DNA from: Roseomonas xinghualingensis
GTDB taxonomy: Bacteria > Pseudomonadota > Alphaproteobacteria > Acetobacterales > Acetobacteraceae
NCBI RefSeq assembly: GCF_025791835.1
Contig: NZ_JAOXLP010000008.1
Span: forward strand, 1 to 64,000
Direction: 5' to 3'
Length of the DNA: 64,000 nt
This document shows positions 55,025 to 63,701 of this stretch, piece by piece (positions within the stretch are counted from its first letter, which is position 1; each line of letters begins with the position of its first letter). The position numbers and the translations under genes were made by a program. The notes below the pieces were generated by a model, which saw only the letters and a list, made by a program, of their open reading frames with translations, was not told the DNA's origin and did no database searches.

Positions 55025-56425
55025 TCAGCCGGGCCGGCCACGCTCCCCAATATCCCACCACAGCCCGGCCATCAGGCCCAGCCCGTCCCGGAACAGCGTG
55101 CCCAGCCCATGTTCGTCCGGGCCGTGCTGGCCACAACCGCCATAGGAATGAGGAATCCAGATCACGGGGACGCCCAGCTCCTTGCGGAAGAACTCGGAGG
55201 GGCCCGAGGCGCCGATATTGGGGATGATGTTCGGTGACTGGCCGGCGGTCCGGGCGAAGGACGCCACGACGGCCCGCACCCAGGGTTCGTCGGGATCGGT
55301 GCGGGAGGCCTGGAACATGTCCCGCTCCGTCACCGGGACCACCTCGACCTCATGGAACCCCTGCGCGGCCAGATGCGCGCGCAGGGCTGGAACCACCTCA
55401 TCGCCATTCACATCCACCGTATGGCGGAGCTGGATGCGCGCGCGGGCGGTGCCGCCCACGGCGTTCACTGGCGATTCCGGCTGACCGGAGATGCTGGCCA
55501 GGACGATGGCGCTGCTCCAGGCATAGATCCGCTCCGAGGCGGAGAGACCGGGCTCACCCCAGTCGGCCTCGGGCACCGGGGCGCCGGGCAGGGATTCGGC
55601 CTTCACTGCCTTGGCGGCGCGCTGGACCGAGCCCGGCACCTGGGCGGGCGTCCAGCCGGGGACCAGGATACGGCCATCGCGCGAGATGATGCTGGCGATG
55701 GCATGGGAGAGGATCACCCCCGCATCCTTCAGCAGCCCGCCCCAATGGCCCGAATGATGGCCGCCTTCGCGCAGGTTCACCACCAGGTCCATGGCGATGC
55801 CGCCACGGGTGCCGAGGGTGACGTCCGGCACGCTGCGCGACACGCGGGGGCCGTCGAGCGCGATGAAGACATCCGCCGCGAGCAGATCCTTGTGCTGCCG
55901 GATGAAGGGCAGCAGGCCGGGCGAGCCCGCCTCCTCGCCGGTCTCGACCATGATCTTCGCGTTGAAGCCCAGCCGGCCGCCGCGCTCATCCATCACCGCG
56001 CCCAGGGCATCCAGGCCGAGCAGGTGCTGGCCCTTGTTGTCCACCGTGCCGCGCCCGTAGATGCGGTCACCCTCGACCGTCAGGCGCCACGGGTCCAGCC
56101 CGGCGCGCCAGCGCTCCGGCATGGCCCGCACCACGTCGCCATGGCCGTAGAACAGCACGGTGGGGAGGGAAGGGTCCTCGATCCTGCTGGCGACGAGCAC
56201 CGGGCCATGCACCGGATCGGGATTGTCCAGCACCTTCGTCTCGAAGCCCAGCGCCGCGGCCATCGGCCCGAAGACCTCGTGGCAGTAGCGCTCCAGCTCG
56301 GACTTACGTTCCGGCGGATGGCTCTCGGTTTGCACGGCGACAAGCTGGGCCAGGCGGTCGACAAAGGCTCCGCTGTCGAAATGCCGCTGCGCGCGCGTGA
56401 TCGCGCCGTCCCGGGTTCCGGTCAA
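55025..56425 (-). CDS. M20 family metallopeptidase
   Basis: A 466-residue di-zinc hydrolase (carboxypeptidase/dipeptidase/deacylase). Metal ligands and base: His in LFYGHGDVVR, Asp in GRGTVDNKGQ, Glu-Glu in VETGEEAGSPG, Asp in IALDGPR and the late His in PHSYGGCGQHGPDEH. The central dimerisation lid is present (GGHHSGHWGG). The TTG start has AAGGAG at 6-7 bases. It follows a peptide-type receptor gene by 23 bp and probably cleaves an imported amide or peptide. Confidence 0.88.
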   Translation of the reverse strand: MTGTRDGAITRAQRHFDSGAFVDRLAQLVAVQTESHPPERKSELERYCHEVFGPMAAALGFETKVLDNPDPVHGPVLVASRIEDPSLPTVLFYGHGDVVRAMPERWRAGLDPWRLTVEGDRIYGRGTVDNKGQHLLGLDALGAVMDERGGRLGFNAKIMVETGEEAGSPGLLPFIRQHKDLLAADVFIALDGPRVSRSVPDVTLGTRGGIAMDLVVNLREGGHHSGHWGGLLKDAGVILSHAIASIISRDGRILVPGWTPAQVPGSVQRAAKAVKAESLPGAPVPEADWGEPGLSASERIYAWSSAIVLASISGQPESPVNAVGGTARARIQLRHTVDVNGDEVVPALRAHLAAQGFHEVEVVPVTERDMFQASRTDPDEPWVRAVVASFARTAGQSPNIIPNIGASGPSEFFRKELGVPVIWIPHSYGGCGQHGPDEHGLGTLFRDGLGLMAGLWWDIGERGRPG

Positions 56426-56448
56426 AAACTGTCTCCTTCCGATCGTTC

Positions 56449-58005
56449 TTAGGGAGTGGCCGCCGGGCGGACCGAGGCGATGTCCAGCACCTCGTCCACG
56501 CGCGGCTCGAAGCGAAGGTCCCGCCGCGCGGCGAAGATGGCCTTCTGGATGTAGAGGGGCGCGATGGCGACATCCTCCATCGCCATGCCCACCGCCTTGC
56601 GCAGCAGCGCCTCGCGCGCCTCCGGGTCCACGGTGCGGCCCGCCTCGTCCAGCACCGCCTCGAATTCCGGATTATCGTAGCGTCGGTTGGTGCGCGCGGC
56701 ATCGCGCAGGTTGAGGATGGAGCGGAGGGGGTAAGAGGCCTCGCTGGTGGCGGCCGTGCCGCCCAGCAGATAGGCGGAGAACTCCCGGCGTCCCTGGCGC
56801 GTGGAATAGGTCGCCCAGGGCAGTGCCTCGACCACCGTCTGCACGCCGATGCGCTGCCACATCTGCCCGATGGCCTGCAGAACGCGCGCATCATTGGGGT
56901 AGCGATCATTCGGCCCATGCAGGGTGATGCGGAAGCCGCCCGGATAGCCGGCCTCGGCCAGCAACCGGCGCGCCGCAGCCGGGTCATGGATCGGCAGGAG
57001 CCCGGGGACATGGCCACTCAGCCCCTCCCGCACCACCTGTGCGGCGGGAACGGCGGAGCCTTCCATGACGCGCTCCGTCAGCGCACCGCGATCAATGGCA
57101 AGGGAGAGCGCCCGCCGGACTCGCTGGTCACGCAGCGGGCTCTTCGCGGGCTGCTCCCCGTTCGCGCCCGTGATGAAGGGCGTCTGGTCCCGCAGCGTGT
57201 CGAGGCCGAGATAGACGATGCGTAGCCCCACGGTTTCGGCCACGGCGATCCGAGGATCGGCGCGAAGCCGTGCAAGATCGGCCGTGGGAACACCGTTGAT
57301 GACATCCACATCGCCGGAGAGAAGTGCGGCGGAGCGGGCGCCGGCATTGCGGATGGTGCGGTTCACCGCGCGTTCCCAATGGGGGCGCGGCCCCCAGTAA
57401 GCATCGTTGCGGGCCAGCTCCACGCGCTCGCCCGGCGCGAAGGCAACCAGGCGGTAGGGGCCGGTTCCGATGGCATGGGTGCCATCGTTGAAGCCGGTCG
57501 TGGTCGCGCCGTCATGCAGGCGGCGGCTGAGGATGCCGACCCAGGAGAGATTGGCCGGGACCAGCGGATCGGGGCTCTTGGTGTGCAGCCGGACAGTGTG
57601 CGGATCGACCACCTCCACCCGGCCGATGCTTGAGGTGAAGATGACGAAGGAGCCGGGGGAGTTCGGCACCCCCGGAACACGGTCGATCGTGAAGGCAACG
57701 TCGTCCGCCGTGAAAGGCGAGCCGTCGTGGAAACGGACATTCCGCCGCAGCCGGAACTCCCAGACCTCCGGCGCCAGCTGGGTCCAGGATTCGGCGAGTC
57801 CCGGGCCGATGCTGCCATCGGCCTTCATGGTGGTCAGCCCATCGAAGATCTGCCGGCTTACCTCGACGTTGGGCGTCGCCGTGTAGAAATGCGGGTCGAG
57901 GCTGGTGACCGTGGCGTTGTTGCCGAAGGTGAGGGTCTGTGCCCCGGGGGAGCCGGTGGCGAGCGTGGCCGCCAGAATGATCGCTGACGCTATCGGGCCA
58001 CGCAT
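56449..58005 (-). CDS. Family 5 ABC substrate-binding protein
   Basis: A 518-residue SBP_bac_5 periplasmic receptor with a signal peptide (ASAIILAATLATGSPGAQ). Core segments: FGNNATVTSLDPHFYTATPN, LAESWTQLAPEVWEFRLRRN and FHDGSPFTADDVAFTIDRV. It is the second of two such receptors here, but no permease or ATPase genes accompany it; it may use the transporter at 43.8-47.4 kb or one elsewhere. It sits between the aminotransferase and peptidase genes on the same strand. Confidence 0.9.
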   Translation of the reverse strand: MRGPIASAIILAATLATGSPGAQTLTFGNNATVTSLDPHFYTATPNVEVSRQIFDGLTTMKADGSIGPGLAESWTQLAPEVWEFRLRRNVRFHDGSPFTADDVAFTIDRVPGVPNSPGSFVIFTSSIGRVEVVDPHTVRLHTKSPDPLVPANLSWVGILSRRLHDGATTTGFNDGTHAIGTGPYRLVAFAPGERVELARNDAYWGPRPHWERAVNRTIRNAGARSAALLSGDVDVINGVPTADLARLRADPRIAVAETVGLRIVYLGLDTLRDQTPFITGANGEQPAKSPLRDQRVRRALSLAIDRGALTERVMEGSAVPAAQVVREGLSGHVPGLLPIHDPAAARRLLAEAGYPGGFRITLHGPNDRYPNDARVLQAIGQMWQRIGVQTVVEALPWATYSTRQGRREFSAYLLGGTAATSEASYPLRSILNLRDAARTNRRYDNPEFEAVLDEAGRTVDPEAREALLRKAVGMAMEDVAIAPLYIQKAIFAARRDLRFEPRVDEVLDIASVRPAATP

Positions 58006-58061
58006 GCCTTTCCGTCTTCCTCCTATTTGATTTTCTTGGTGCTCTTGGACGCTGGTTTTGG

Positions 58062-59390
58062 CTACGCGATGGCGTGGATCGCGTCGTTCAGCGTGCCGAG
58101 GATGCGGTCCACATGCGGCTTCTCCGCGATCAGCGGCGGGGAGAGGGCCACGATGTCGCCCGTCACACGCACCAGGACGCCTTCATCGAAGCAGCGGCGG
58201 AACACATCCATGGCACGGGCGCCGGGCTTGCCCTCGCGCGGGGTCAGCTCGATCCCGGCGATGAAGCCGAAGGTGCGGATGTCCATCACGCCCGGTGCGC
58301 TACGCAGGGAGTGGGCCGCCTCTTCCCAATAGGGTTCGATCGCGCGGGCGCGGCCGGGCAGGTCTTCCTCCTGGTGAAGGGCGAGGGTGGCGATGGCCGC
58401 AGCCGAGGCCAGCGGATGGCCCGAATAGGTGTAGCCGTGGAACAGCTCGATCCCCTCGGGCGAGCTGTTGACGACCGTGTCGTACACCTCGTTGGAGGTG
58501 GCGACGGCGCCCATCGGCACGGCGGCGTTGGTCAGGCCCTTGGCCATGGTCATGATGTCCGGCACCACATCCAGGCGGTCCGCGCCGAAATCCGTGCCCA
58601 GGCGGCCGAAGCCGGTGATGACCTCGTCGAAGATCAGCAGGATGCCGTGCTTGTCGCAGATCTCGCGCAGGCGCTGCAGATAGCCCTTGGGCGGCACCAG
58701 CACGCCGGTGGAGCCCGCCACCGGCTCGACGATCACCGCCGCGATGGTCTCCGCCCCATGCAGCGCCACCAGGTCCTCGAGCTTGTTGGCGAGCTCGACC
58801 CCATGCTCCGGCTGGCCCTTGGTGAAGGCGTTGCGGGCCAGGTCATGCGTGTGCGGCAGGTGGTCCACATAGGGGAGCATGGCGCCGAACTGCTTGCGGT
58901 TGCCGCCGATGCCGCCCACCGACATGCCGCCGAAGCCCACGCCGTGATAGCCGCGCTCACGCCCGATCAGGCGCACGCGCTGGGACTGGCCGCGGGCGCG
59001 GTGGTAGGCCAGGGCGATCTTCAGCGCCGTATCCGCGCTTTCAGAACCGGAATTGGTGAAGAACACCTTGTCGATGCCGGCCGGCGTCATCTCGGCGACG
59101 CGCGCCGCCGCCTCGAAGGCGATGGGATGGCCGAGCTGGAAGGTGGGGGCGAAATCCATCAGCGCGGCCTGCTTCTGGATTGCTTCCGTGATCTCGCGCC
59201 GGCCATGGCCGGCATTGCAGCACCAGAGGCCCGCCGTGCCGTCCAGAATCTCCCGGCCTTCGGAGGTGTAGTAGGACATGCCCTCCGCCCGGACGAGCAT
59301 GCGCGGGTTCTGCTTGAAGTAGCGGTTGTCGGAATACGGCATCCAGAACGAATCGAGGTTGTTCGGACGCGGGAGGGTCATCTCGTTCAT
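58062..59390 (-). CDS. Class III omega-aminotransferase (beta-alanine:pyruvate type)
   Basis: A 442-residue PLP aminotransferase. It has GTAGLWCCNAGHGRREI, FFTNSGSESADTALKIA, the PLP-contact DEVITGFGRLG and the Schiff-base Lys in MTMAKGLTNAAVPMGAV. The N-terminus FWMPYSDNRYFKQNPRMLVR is typical of beta-alanine:pyruvate and other omega-amino acid transaminases. It transfers an amino group from a terminal amine to pyruvate. ATG 59390 was chosen; the longer frame adds residues antisense to the promoter gap. It heads a possible transporter-peptidase unit for an amino-acyl substrate. Confidence 0.9.
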   Translation of the reverse strand: MNEMTLPRPNNLDSFWMPYSDNRYFKQNPRMLVRAEGMSYYTSEGREILDGTAGLWCCNAGHGRREITEAIQKQAALMDFAPTFQLGHPIAFEAAARVAEMTPAGIDKVFFTNSGSESADTALKIALAYHRARGQSQRVRLIGRERGYHGVGFGGMSVGGIGGNRKQFGAMLPYVDHLPHTHDLARNAFTKGQPEHGVELANKLEDLVALHGAETIAAVIVEPVAGSTGVLVPPKGYLQRLREICDKHGILLIFDEVITGFGRLGTDFGADRLDVVPDIMTMAKGLTNAAVPMGAVATSNEVYDTVVNSSPEGIELFHGYTYSGHPLASAAAIATLALHQEEDLPGRARAIEPYWEEAAHSLRSAPGVMDIRTFGFIAGIELTPREGKPGARAMDVFRRCFDEGVLVRVTGDIVALSPPLIAEKPHVDRILGTLNDAIHAIA

Positions 59391-59527
59391 CGGCGGGGCA
59401 CCTTCGGGCAAGGCGACAGCATGGCCGATTCTGGAGGAATTCAACAAGGTGGCAACGACGAAAAGGCTTGAATTCCTATTGTGGGGAGGTTTATGTTCCA
59501 CATTCGTTCTTTTGCGGGACATCGTCC

Positions 59528-60766
59528 ATGGCCTTTCCCCTCATCGCCATAGCGGCCTCCCTGGCGCCGGAAATCATCCGCCTGATCGCCGGGGATCGTG
59601 CCGGCAGCGTGGCCGCGACGGTTGCGGAAGCCGTCCGCCAATCCACCGGCACCGAGGATCCGGCCGCCGCTCGCGCCGCCCTGGCGGCGGATGCGGAAAA
59701 GGCCAATGACCTGCGACTCCGTCTGGCCGAGATCGCCCTGGCCAGCGAGCGCCTCGTGGCCGAGCGCGAGGCCGGCCAGCGCAATGCCGAATTGGAGACG
59801 CTGCGCGCCAGCCTGGCCGACACGCAATCCGCCCGCGCCAGCATGGCGGAGTTGCTGCGGGGCGGCAGCCCATTGGCCTGGGGGCCAGCGACCGTTTCCA
59901 CCCTGGTGGTGCTGGGCTTCTTCGCCATCCTGATCCTGCTGGTCACGCTGGATGCGGGGCCGGGGGGCGCGTCGCGCTTCGATCCGCAGGTGGCGAGTGT
60001 CATCAACATCACCGTTGGCGCGCTGGGGGCGGCCTTCGCGGCGGTGGTGAATTTCTGGATCGGCTCCTCCCAATCCTCCCGCGACAAGGATGCGATCGTC
60101 GGGCGGCTGCAGGATGCCCAGGCGCAGCAGGTGCAGGTCGCCATGGCGACGCTACGCGAGACGGCGCCAGCTTCCGCCTTGCGGCCTGCGGCGTTCACGC
60201 CAGTCTCCCTCGCAGCACCTGTGCCATCGGCAGAGGACCGGTTCGACGCCTGCCTGGACATCGTACTGGCCGCCGAGGGCGGCTTCGTAAACCACCCGGC
60301 CGATCCTGGCGGCGCCACCAACATGGGCATCACGCTGCGCACCCTCTCGGAGTTCCGGGAAGCGGAAGTGACGGTGGAGGATGTTCGCGGCCTGACCCGC
60401 GCTGAGGCCCGCGAGATCTATCGCGCCCGCTACTGGACCCCGATGCGCTGCGGTGACCTGCCGGCGGGCATCGATCTGATGGTGTTCGATTTCGGAGTGA
60501 ATGCGGGGCCGGGTCGCAGCATCCGCCTGCTCCAGCGCAGCGTCGGGGTGGCGACGGATGGTTCGGTCGGGCCGATCACCCTGGCCGCCGTGCGGGCCTG
60601 CCGGGTGGCGGACCTGATCGGCCGGCTGGCGGAGGGGCGGCTGGCCCATTACCGGGGGCTGGAAACCTTGCCCACCTTCGGACGCGGCTGGACCCGTCGG
60701 GTAGACCATGCGCGGCAGGCGGCATTGTCCATGACAGAGCCTGCGGTGGTCCCGATGGTGGCGTAA
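59528..60766 (+). CDS. Fused holin (GTA 3TM type) and GH108 endolysin
   Basis: A 412-residue protein joining two lysis functions. Residues ~1-190 match the three-segment GTA holin pattern: AFPLIAIAASLAPEIIRLIA, then a helical linker, then membrane segments VSTLVVLGFFAILILLVTL and INITVGALGAAFAAVVNF. After a linker, residues ~240-400 form a GH108 N-acetylmuramidase with catalytic Glu250 in LAAEGGFVNHPADPGG and a C-terminal peptidoglycan-binding part (DGSVGPITLAAVRA). In Rhodobacter GTA these are two separate adjacent genes. No capsid or tail genes are near. ATG 59528 is inferred from the holin start. Confidence 0.85.
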   Translation: MAFPLIAIAASLAPEIIRLIAGDRAGSVAATVAEAVRQSTGTEDPAAARAALAADAEKANDLRLRLAEIALASERLVAEREAGQRNAELETLRASLADTQSARASMAELLRGGSPLAWGPATVSTLVVLGFFAILILLVTLDAGPGGASRFDPQVASVINITVGALGAAFAAVVNFWIGSSQSSRDKDAIVGRLQDAQAQQVQVAMATLRETAPASALRPAAFTPVSLAAPVPSAEDRFDACLDIVLAAEGGFVNHPADPGGATNMGITLRTLSEFREAEVTVEDVRGLTRAEAREIYRARYWTPMRCGDLPAGIDLMVFDFGVNAGPGRSIRLLQRSVGVATDGSVGPITLAAVRACRVADLIGRLAEGRLAHYRGLETLPTFGRGWTRRVDHARQAALSMTEPAVVPMVA

Positions 60767-60775
60767 GGAAGGTTT

Positions 60776-60797
60776 CGCCGGGGGGTTCCCCCCGGCG
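60776..60797 (+). terminator. Strong hairpin after the holin-endolysin gene
   Basis: CGCCGGGGGG-TT-CCCCCCGGCG: a perfect 10-bp inverted repeat starting 9 bases after the stop, with no T-tract. It insulates the lysis gene from the tRNA gene 26 bp further on. Confidence 0.65.
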
Positions 60798-60823
60798 CCG
60801 CGCCGGGTTAAAGGAAGGGGGAC

Positions 60824-60900
60824 GGACCCGTAGCTCAGCTGGATAGAGCGTTGCCCTCCGAAGGCAAAGGTCGTACGTTCGAATCGTATCGGGTCCGCCA
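60824..60900 (+). tRNA. tRNA-Arg (anticodon CCG)
   Basis: A 77-nt cloverleaf with encoded CCA. Acceptor GGACCCG pairs with CGGGTCC, discriminator G. D-arm TAGCTCAGCTGGATAGAGC. Anticodon stem TTGCC/GGCAA with loop CTCCGAA, giving CCG at 60858-60860, which reads CGG arginine codons. T-arm GTTCGAATC. No integrase lies beside it. The stretch 60901-61112 that follows holds no recognisable gene. Confidence 0.97.
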
Positions 60901-61112
60901 GTTTTTTCAATAAATTAGCGCCAGCCTCAGGTCCCATCAGCCGCCCCAGGTCGCGGCAGCATGGGAATGCGCCAGATTCCTCTGCCCCGAGGCCGGATAT
61001 AGCCAACGGCGCATCGGATACCTCACCAACCACACTGCCGCCTGCACCGAGCAGGGTAGCAACCTCTGCATTGGGCGGGACCATGCTTTGGTTATCCCGT
61101 GTAGTCAGTCCT

Positions 61113-61658
61113 TCAAGGAATGGCGGGACGTCCAGCGGAGCGGGTCTTCGTAAACCGGAAGGCGCCATAGAGCGCCGCCACGGTCAGCAGCACGCCAAAG
61201 CCATGCGGCACCTGCGGCATGAAGGCCATGATCGCATCCGCCACGGTCAGCACTGCGAAGGCGCCCGCCCAGACGGCTGTGATGCTCCGGTTCGTGGCAA
61301 GGAACTCAGGCTCCGCCCAGATCGCCTCGGGCGTGTCCTCCCGCGCATATTGCAGCGTGAAGGGCAGGCCGATCGCCAGGGAGAGCAGCACGATCACCAG
61401 CAGGCCCGCATCGACCACCAGCCGCGCCAGCGGAATGGTCCAGGCCTGCGCCGTGAAAGCCGTGTAGAGGGCAAGCCCGGCGAAGAGCACCATCGTGCCC
61501 AGTTCCAGAAGCTTGACCGAGCGGCGGAGCAGCAGCCGGTCTCGCAGGATCAGCCCGGCAGCCACCAGTGCCCCGGCCCAGAGCGCCGGCTCCGTAAGGC
61601 CCAGATGGATCAGCACGGCGAAGATGATGAAGGGTGCGAAGCTGGCCAGCAGGTTCAT
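61113..61658 (-). CDS. Multi-pass membrane protein of unknown function
   Basis: A 181-residue protein with about five to six hydrophobic segments (LLASFAPFIIFAVLIHLGL; GTMVLFAGLALYTAF; VVDAGLLVIVLLSLAIGLPF; SITAVWAGAFAVLTVADAIM; HGFGVLLTVAALYGAF). Between them is a conserved-looking loop FTLQYAREDTPEAIWAEPEF. I do not recognise the family. Its ATG overlaps the stop of the flavin monooxygenase gene (ATGA), so the two are co-translated and may share a pathway. Confidence 0.7.
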   Translation of the reverse strand: MNLLASFAPFIIFAVLIHLGLTEPALWAGALVAAGLILRDRLLLRRSVKLLELGTMVLFAGLALYTAFTAQAWTIPLARLVVDAGLLVIVLLSLAIGLPFTLQYAREDTPEAIWAEPEFLATNRSITAVWAGAFAVLTVADAIMAFMPQVPHGFGVLLTVAALYGAFRFTKTRSAGRPAIP

Positions 61659-63301
61659 GGCGAAATCCCCGGTGCGGCGCCGGTAAAGGGCCCGGGTCCG
61701 CCCAGGCACGCCGCGCGCCGGAGGGCGGAGCCAAGATGCTCGCGTAGTCCATCATCGCGCCAGGACCCACCACGCCAGCCCAGATAGCCATCGGGCCGTA
61801 CGAGGAAACTCGCTTCCCGATTTCCATAGGCTTCGGCGAAGCGGCCCCGCGCGTCATGGAACAGGGTGAGGTGCGGATGCTCATCCAGATCGGCCACGGC
61901 GGTAACGGCGGTGACGCGCAGGCGCCCGTCCAGCCTGCTCCTGGCCTCCTGTGCGAAGGCGGCAAGATCATTCAGTGCCGGCGCGGGATCGCCGCCTGGC
62001 AGATAGGCGACAAGGACATGTTCCGTGCCGCGCAGGGCGTCCTGCAGCCGAAGCGGGAAGCCGACCCCGCGCTGCCGCAACCCGTCCGCGTCCGGTGCGC
62101 GGTCCCCGGCCACCGGACCATCATATCCTGCTCCATCCTGTACCCAGCCGCTTCCGCGGTAGGAGACAAGGATCTGCGTGTCCGCCAGCCGGTCCTGCTT
62201 GCCGGACTCCCGGCCATATCCCTCGGTTGCCGCCCGGGTGCGGGCGATCACCTCCGCGCCCACGGGCCGTCGCTCCGCCTCATAGCTGTCCAGCAGGGAT
62301 TCCGGTGCCGCCCCGTTCAGGACCAGGGCCAGCTTCCAGGCCAGGTTGTAGGCATCCTGAATCCCGGTGTTCATCCCCTGGCCGCCGGTCGGCGGGTGAA
62401 TATGCGCCGCATCCCCCGCGATGAAGACGTGGCCATCCCGGTAGCGCGTGGCCAGGCGCATGCTGATCCGGAACATCGACGACCAGCGCATCCCGGAAAG
62501 CCGTGGCCGGTCCGGCAACAGATCGTTGGCCACGGCCTGGAGATCCTCGATCGAGGGACCTGGCATCTCCGCCTGGATCCCATGGCCCGTGCCGCCCGCG
62601 GGGACGAGTCGGTCCGGCGCGACCATGGAGACGCGGTAGCGCCCGCGTTCCGGCAGTGGCACCGCGACGAACAGGTCGGGTGGCGCCGCCTCGTTCAGGC
62701 GGAGCGCGCGCAAACTCATGCCATAGGGCAGGTCCCATGCGATCCGCACATCGCCGAGCATGAAGGTCATCGGCATGGCCTCGCCCTCGAAGCTGATGCC
62801 GAGAGCATGGCGCACGCTGCTGTGCGCGCCGTCGCAGCCCACCACGTAGCGGAAGGCGGCTTCCTCGGTCGTGCCGTTCGCATGGGCCAGCCGAACGGCC
62901 ACGCCACCCGCTTGCTGGCGCAGCCCAGTCAGCGTGACGCCGCGCTCGACGGCGATCCCGGCGCGGCCGAGATGGCGCGTCAGCACGCGCTCCGTCTCAT
63001 CCTGCGGCAGGCCGAGATGAGCGTAGGGGAGGAAAGAATAATCCTCATGGGTATCCATCGCCGGGCGGCCCTGGATGATCGAGCGCATCCCCGTGATCCA
63101 GAGACCCGCCTCGATCATCTCGCGGGCGACGCCCATGTCATCCCACACCTCCAGCGTGCGCGGTGTCACGCCGATGGCGCGGCAATAGGGGGAGGGAGCC
63201 GGCAGCCGGTCGATGATCCGGCAGCGCGCGCCATGCCGGGCAAGTTCGCCGGCCAGCGTCAGGCCTACGGGACCTGCGCCAACAACCAGTATGTCCGCCA
63301 T
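61655..63301 (-). CDS. FAD-dependent aromatic monooxygenase (PheA/TfdB/MhpA-like)
   Basis: A 548-residue class A flavin monooxygenase. The FAD loop is ILVVGAGPVGLTLAGELARH, the DG motif VVGCDGAHSSVRHALG, and the second FAD motif GDAAHIHPPTGGQGMNTGIQ. The C-terminal ~150 residues are the thioredoxin-like domain of phenol-hydroxylase relatives, ending with ASFLVRPDGYLGWRGG. It likely hydroxylates a phenolic or polyketide-like ring with NAD(P)H and O2; the substrate is unknown. It is followed by the membrane-protein gene with a 4-bp overlap. Confidence 0.88.
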   Translation of the reverse strand: MADILVVGAGPVGLTLAGELARHGARCRIIDRLPAPSPYCRAIGVTPRTLEVWDDMGVAREMIEAGLWITGMRSIIQGRPAMDTHEDYSFLPYAHLGLPQDETERVLTRHLGRAGIAVERGVTLTGLRQQAGGVAVRLAHANGTTEEAAFRYVVGCDGAHSSVRHALGISFEGEAMPMTFMLGDVRIAWDLPYGMSLRALRLNEAAPPDLFVAVPLPERGRYRVSMVAPDRLVPAGGTGHGIQAEMPGPSIEDLQAVANDLLPDRPRLSGMRWSSMFRISMRLATRYRDGHVFIAGDAAHIHPPTGGQGMNTGIQDAYNLAWKLALVLNGAAPESLLDSYEAERRPVGAEVIARTRAATEGYGRESGKQDRLADTQILVSYRGSGWVQDGAGYDGPVAGDRAPDADGLRQRGVGFPLRLQDALRGTEHVLVAYLPGGDPAPALNDLAAFAQEARSRLDGRLRVTAVTAVADLDEHPHLTLFHDARGRFAEAYGNREASFLVRPDGYLGWRGGSWRDDGLREHLGSALRRAACLGGPGPFTGAAPGISP

Positions 63302-63502
63302 GGAGCCCTGCCCGGTTCCAGGAACTTATGAAGTCGAAACAACCGTAGCACGCTGCATGGGCGTGCGAGGAGTGATTGCACGCATGGCCGTTTCCCCAAG
63401 CATTGTTCATCCGGCCGAACTTGGTTAGGACCCTCGCGGTCCGCTTGGTGATCAGGCGAACTCAGCACAAGGTTCGGAAATTCTTGCTGTTCAAGGCAAG
63501 AT
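63302..63502. other. Gap without a recognisable gene upstream of the XRE relic
   Basis: This divergent region separates the monooxygenase from the panB side. It presumably holds the monooxygenase promoter. I see no RNA gene, repeat or convincing coding frame in it; short open frames lack a ribosome-binding site and family features. Confidence 0.5.
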
Positions 63503-63691
63503 GCCCGGGCGGCCGTGGGGCTGTATGTTCGGGAACTTGCTTTCGCGGCGAAAATCTCCCCGGAGACGATCGTTCGAACTGAGCGGGGCAGGACATGCTG
63601 GCCACGCACGCCTGAGGCAATCCGTACGGCCCTTGAGACCGCAGGGTTCGAGTTCATTCCTGGGAACGGCGGGCTTGGTACAAGGCTGAAG
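63503..63691 (+). pseudogene. Decayed XRE-family HTH regulator
   Basis: One frame reads through the helix-turn-helix and tail of a small (~70-residue) XRE regulator: ELAFAAKISPETIVRTERG, then TPEAIRTALETAGFEFIPGN and a GGLGTRLK end. In intact relatives this pattern is preceded by an ATG-started ~10 residues and ends in RLR(K/R) with a stop. Here no ATG is in frame (only a late GTG at 63515) and no stop follows; the frame runs on into panB out of phase. It therefore looks like a relic. A regulator translated from an unusual start is a weaker alternative. Confidence 0.6.
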
Positions 63692-63701
63692 GGTAAGGCC
63701 C

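Noticed and set aside
60824..61112. Integration site or genomic island at tRNA-Arg
   Set aside because: No integrase and no direct repeat of the tRNA 3' end could be seen within the window, so an att site is not supported.
60152..61168. A 338-residue minus-strand open frame crossing the tRNA
   Set aside because: It contains the residues produced by translating the antisense of a tRNA (DPIRFERTTFAFGG) and overlaps the muramidase domain; it is an artefact.
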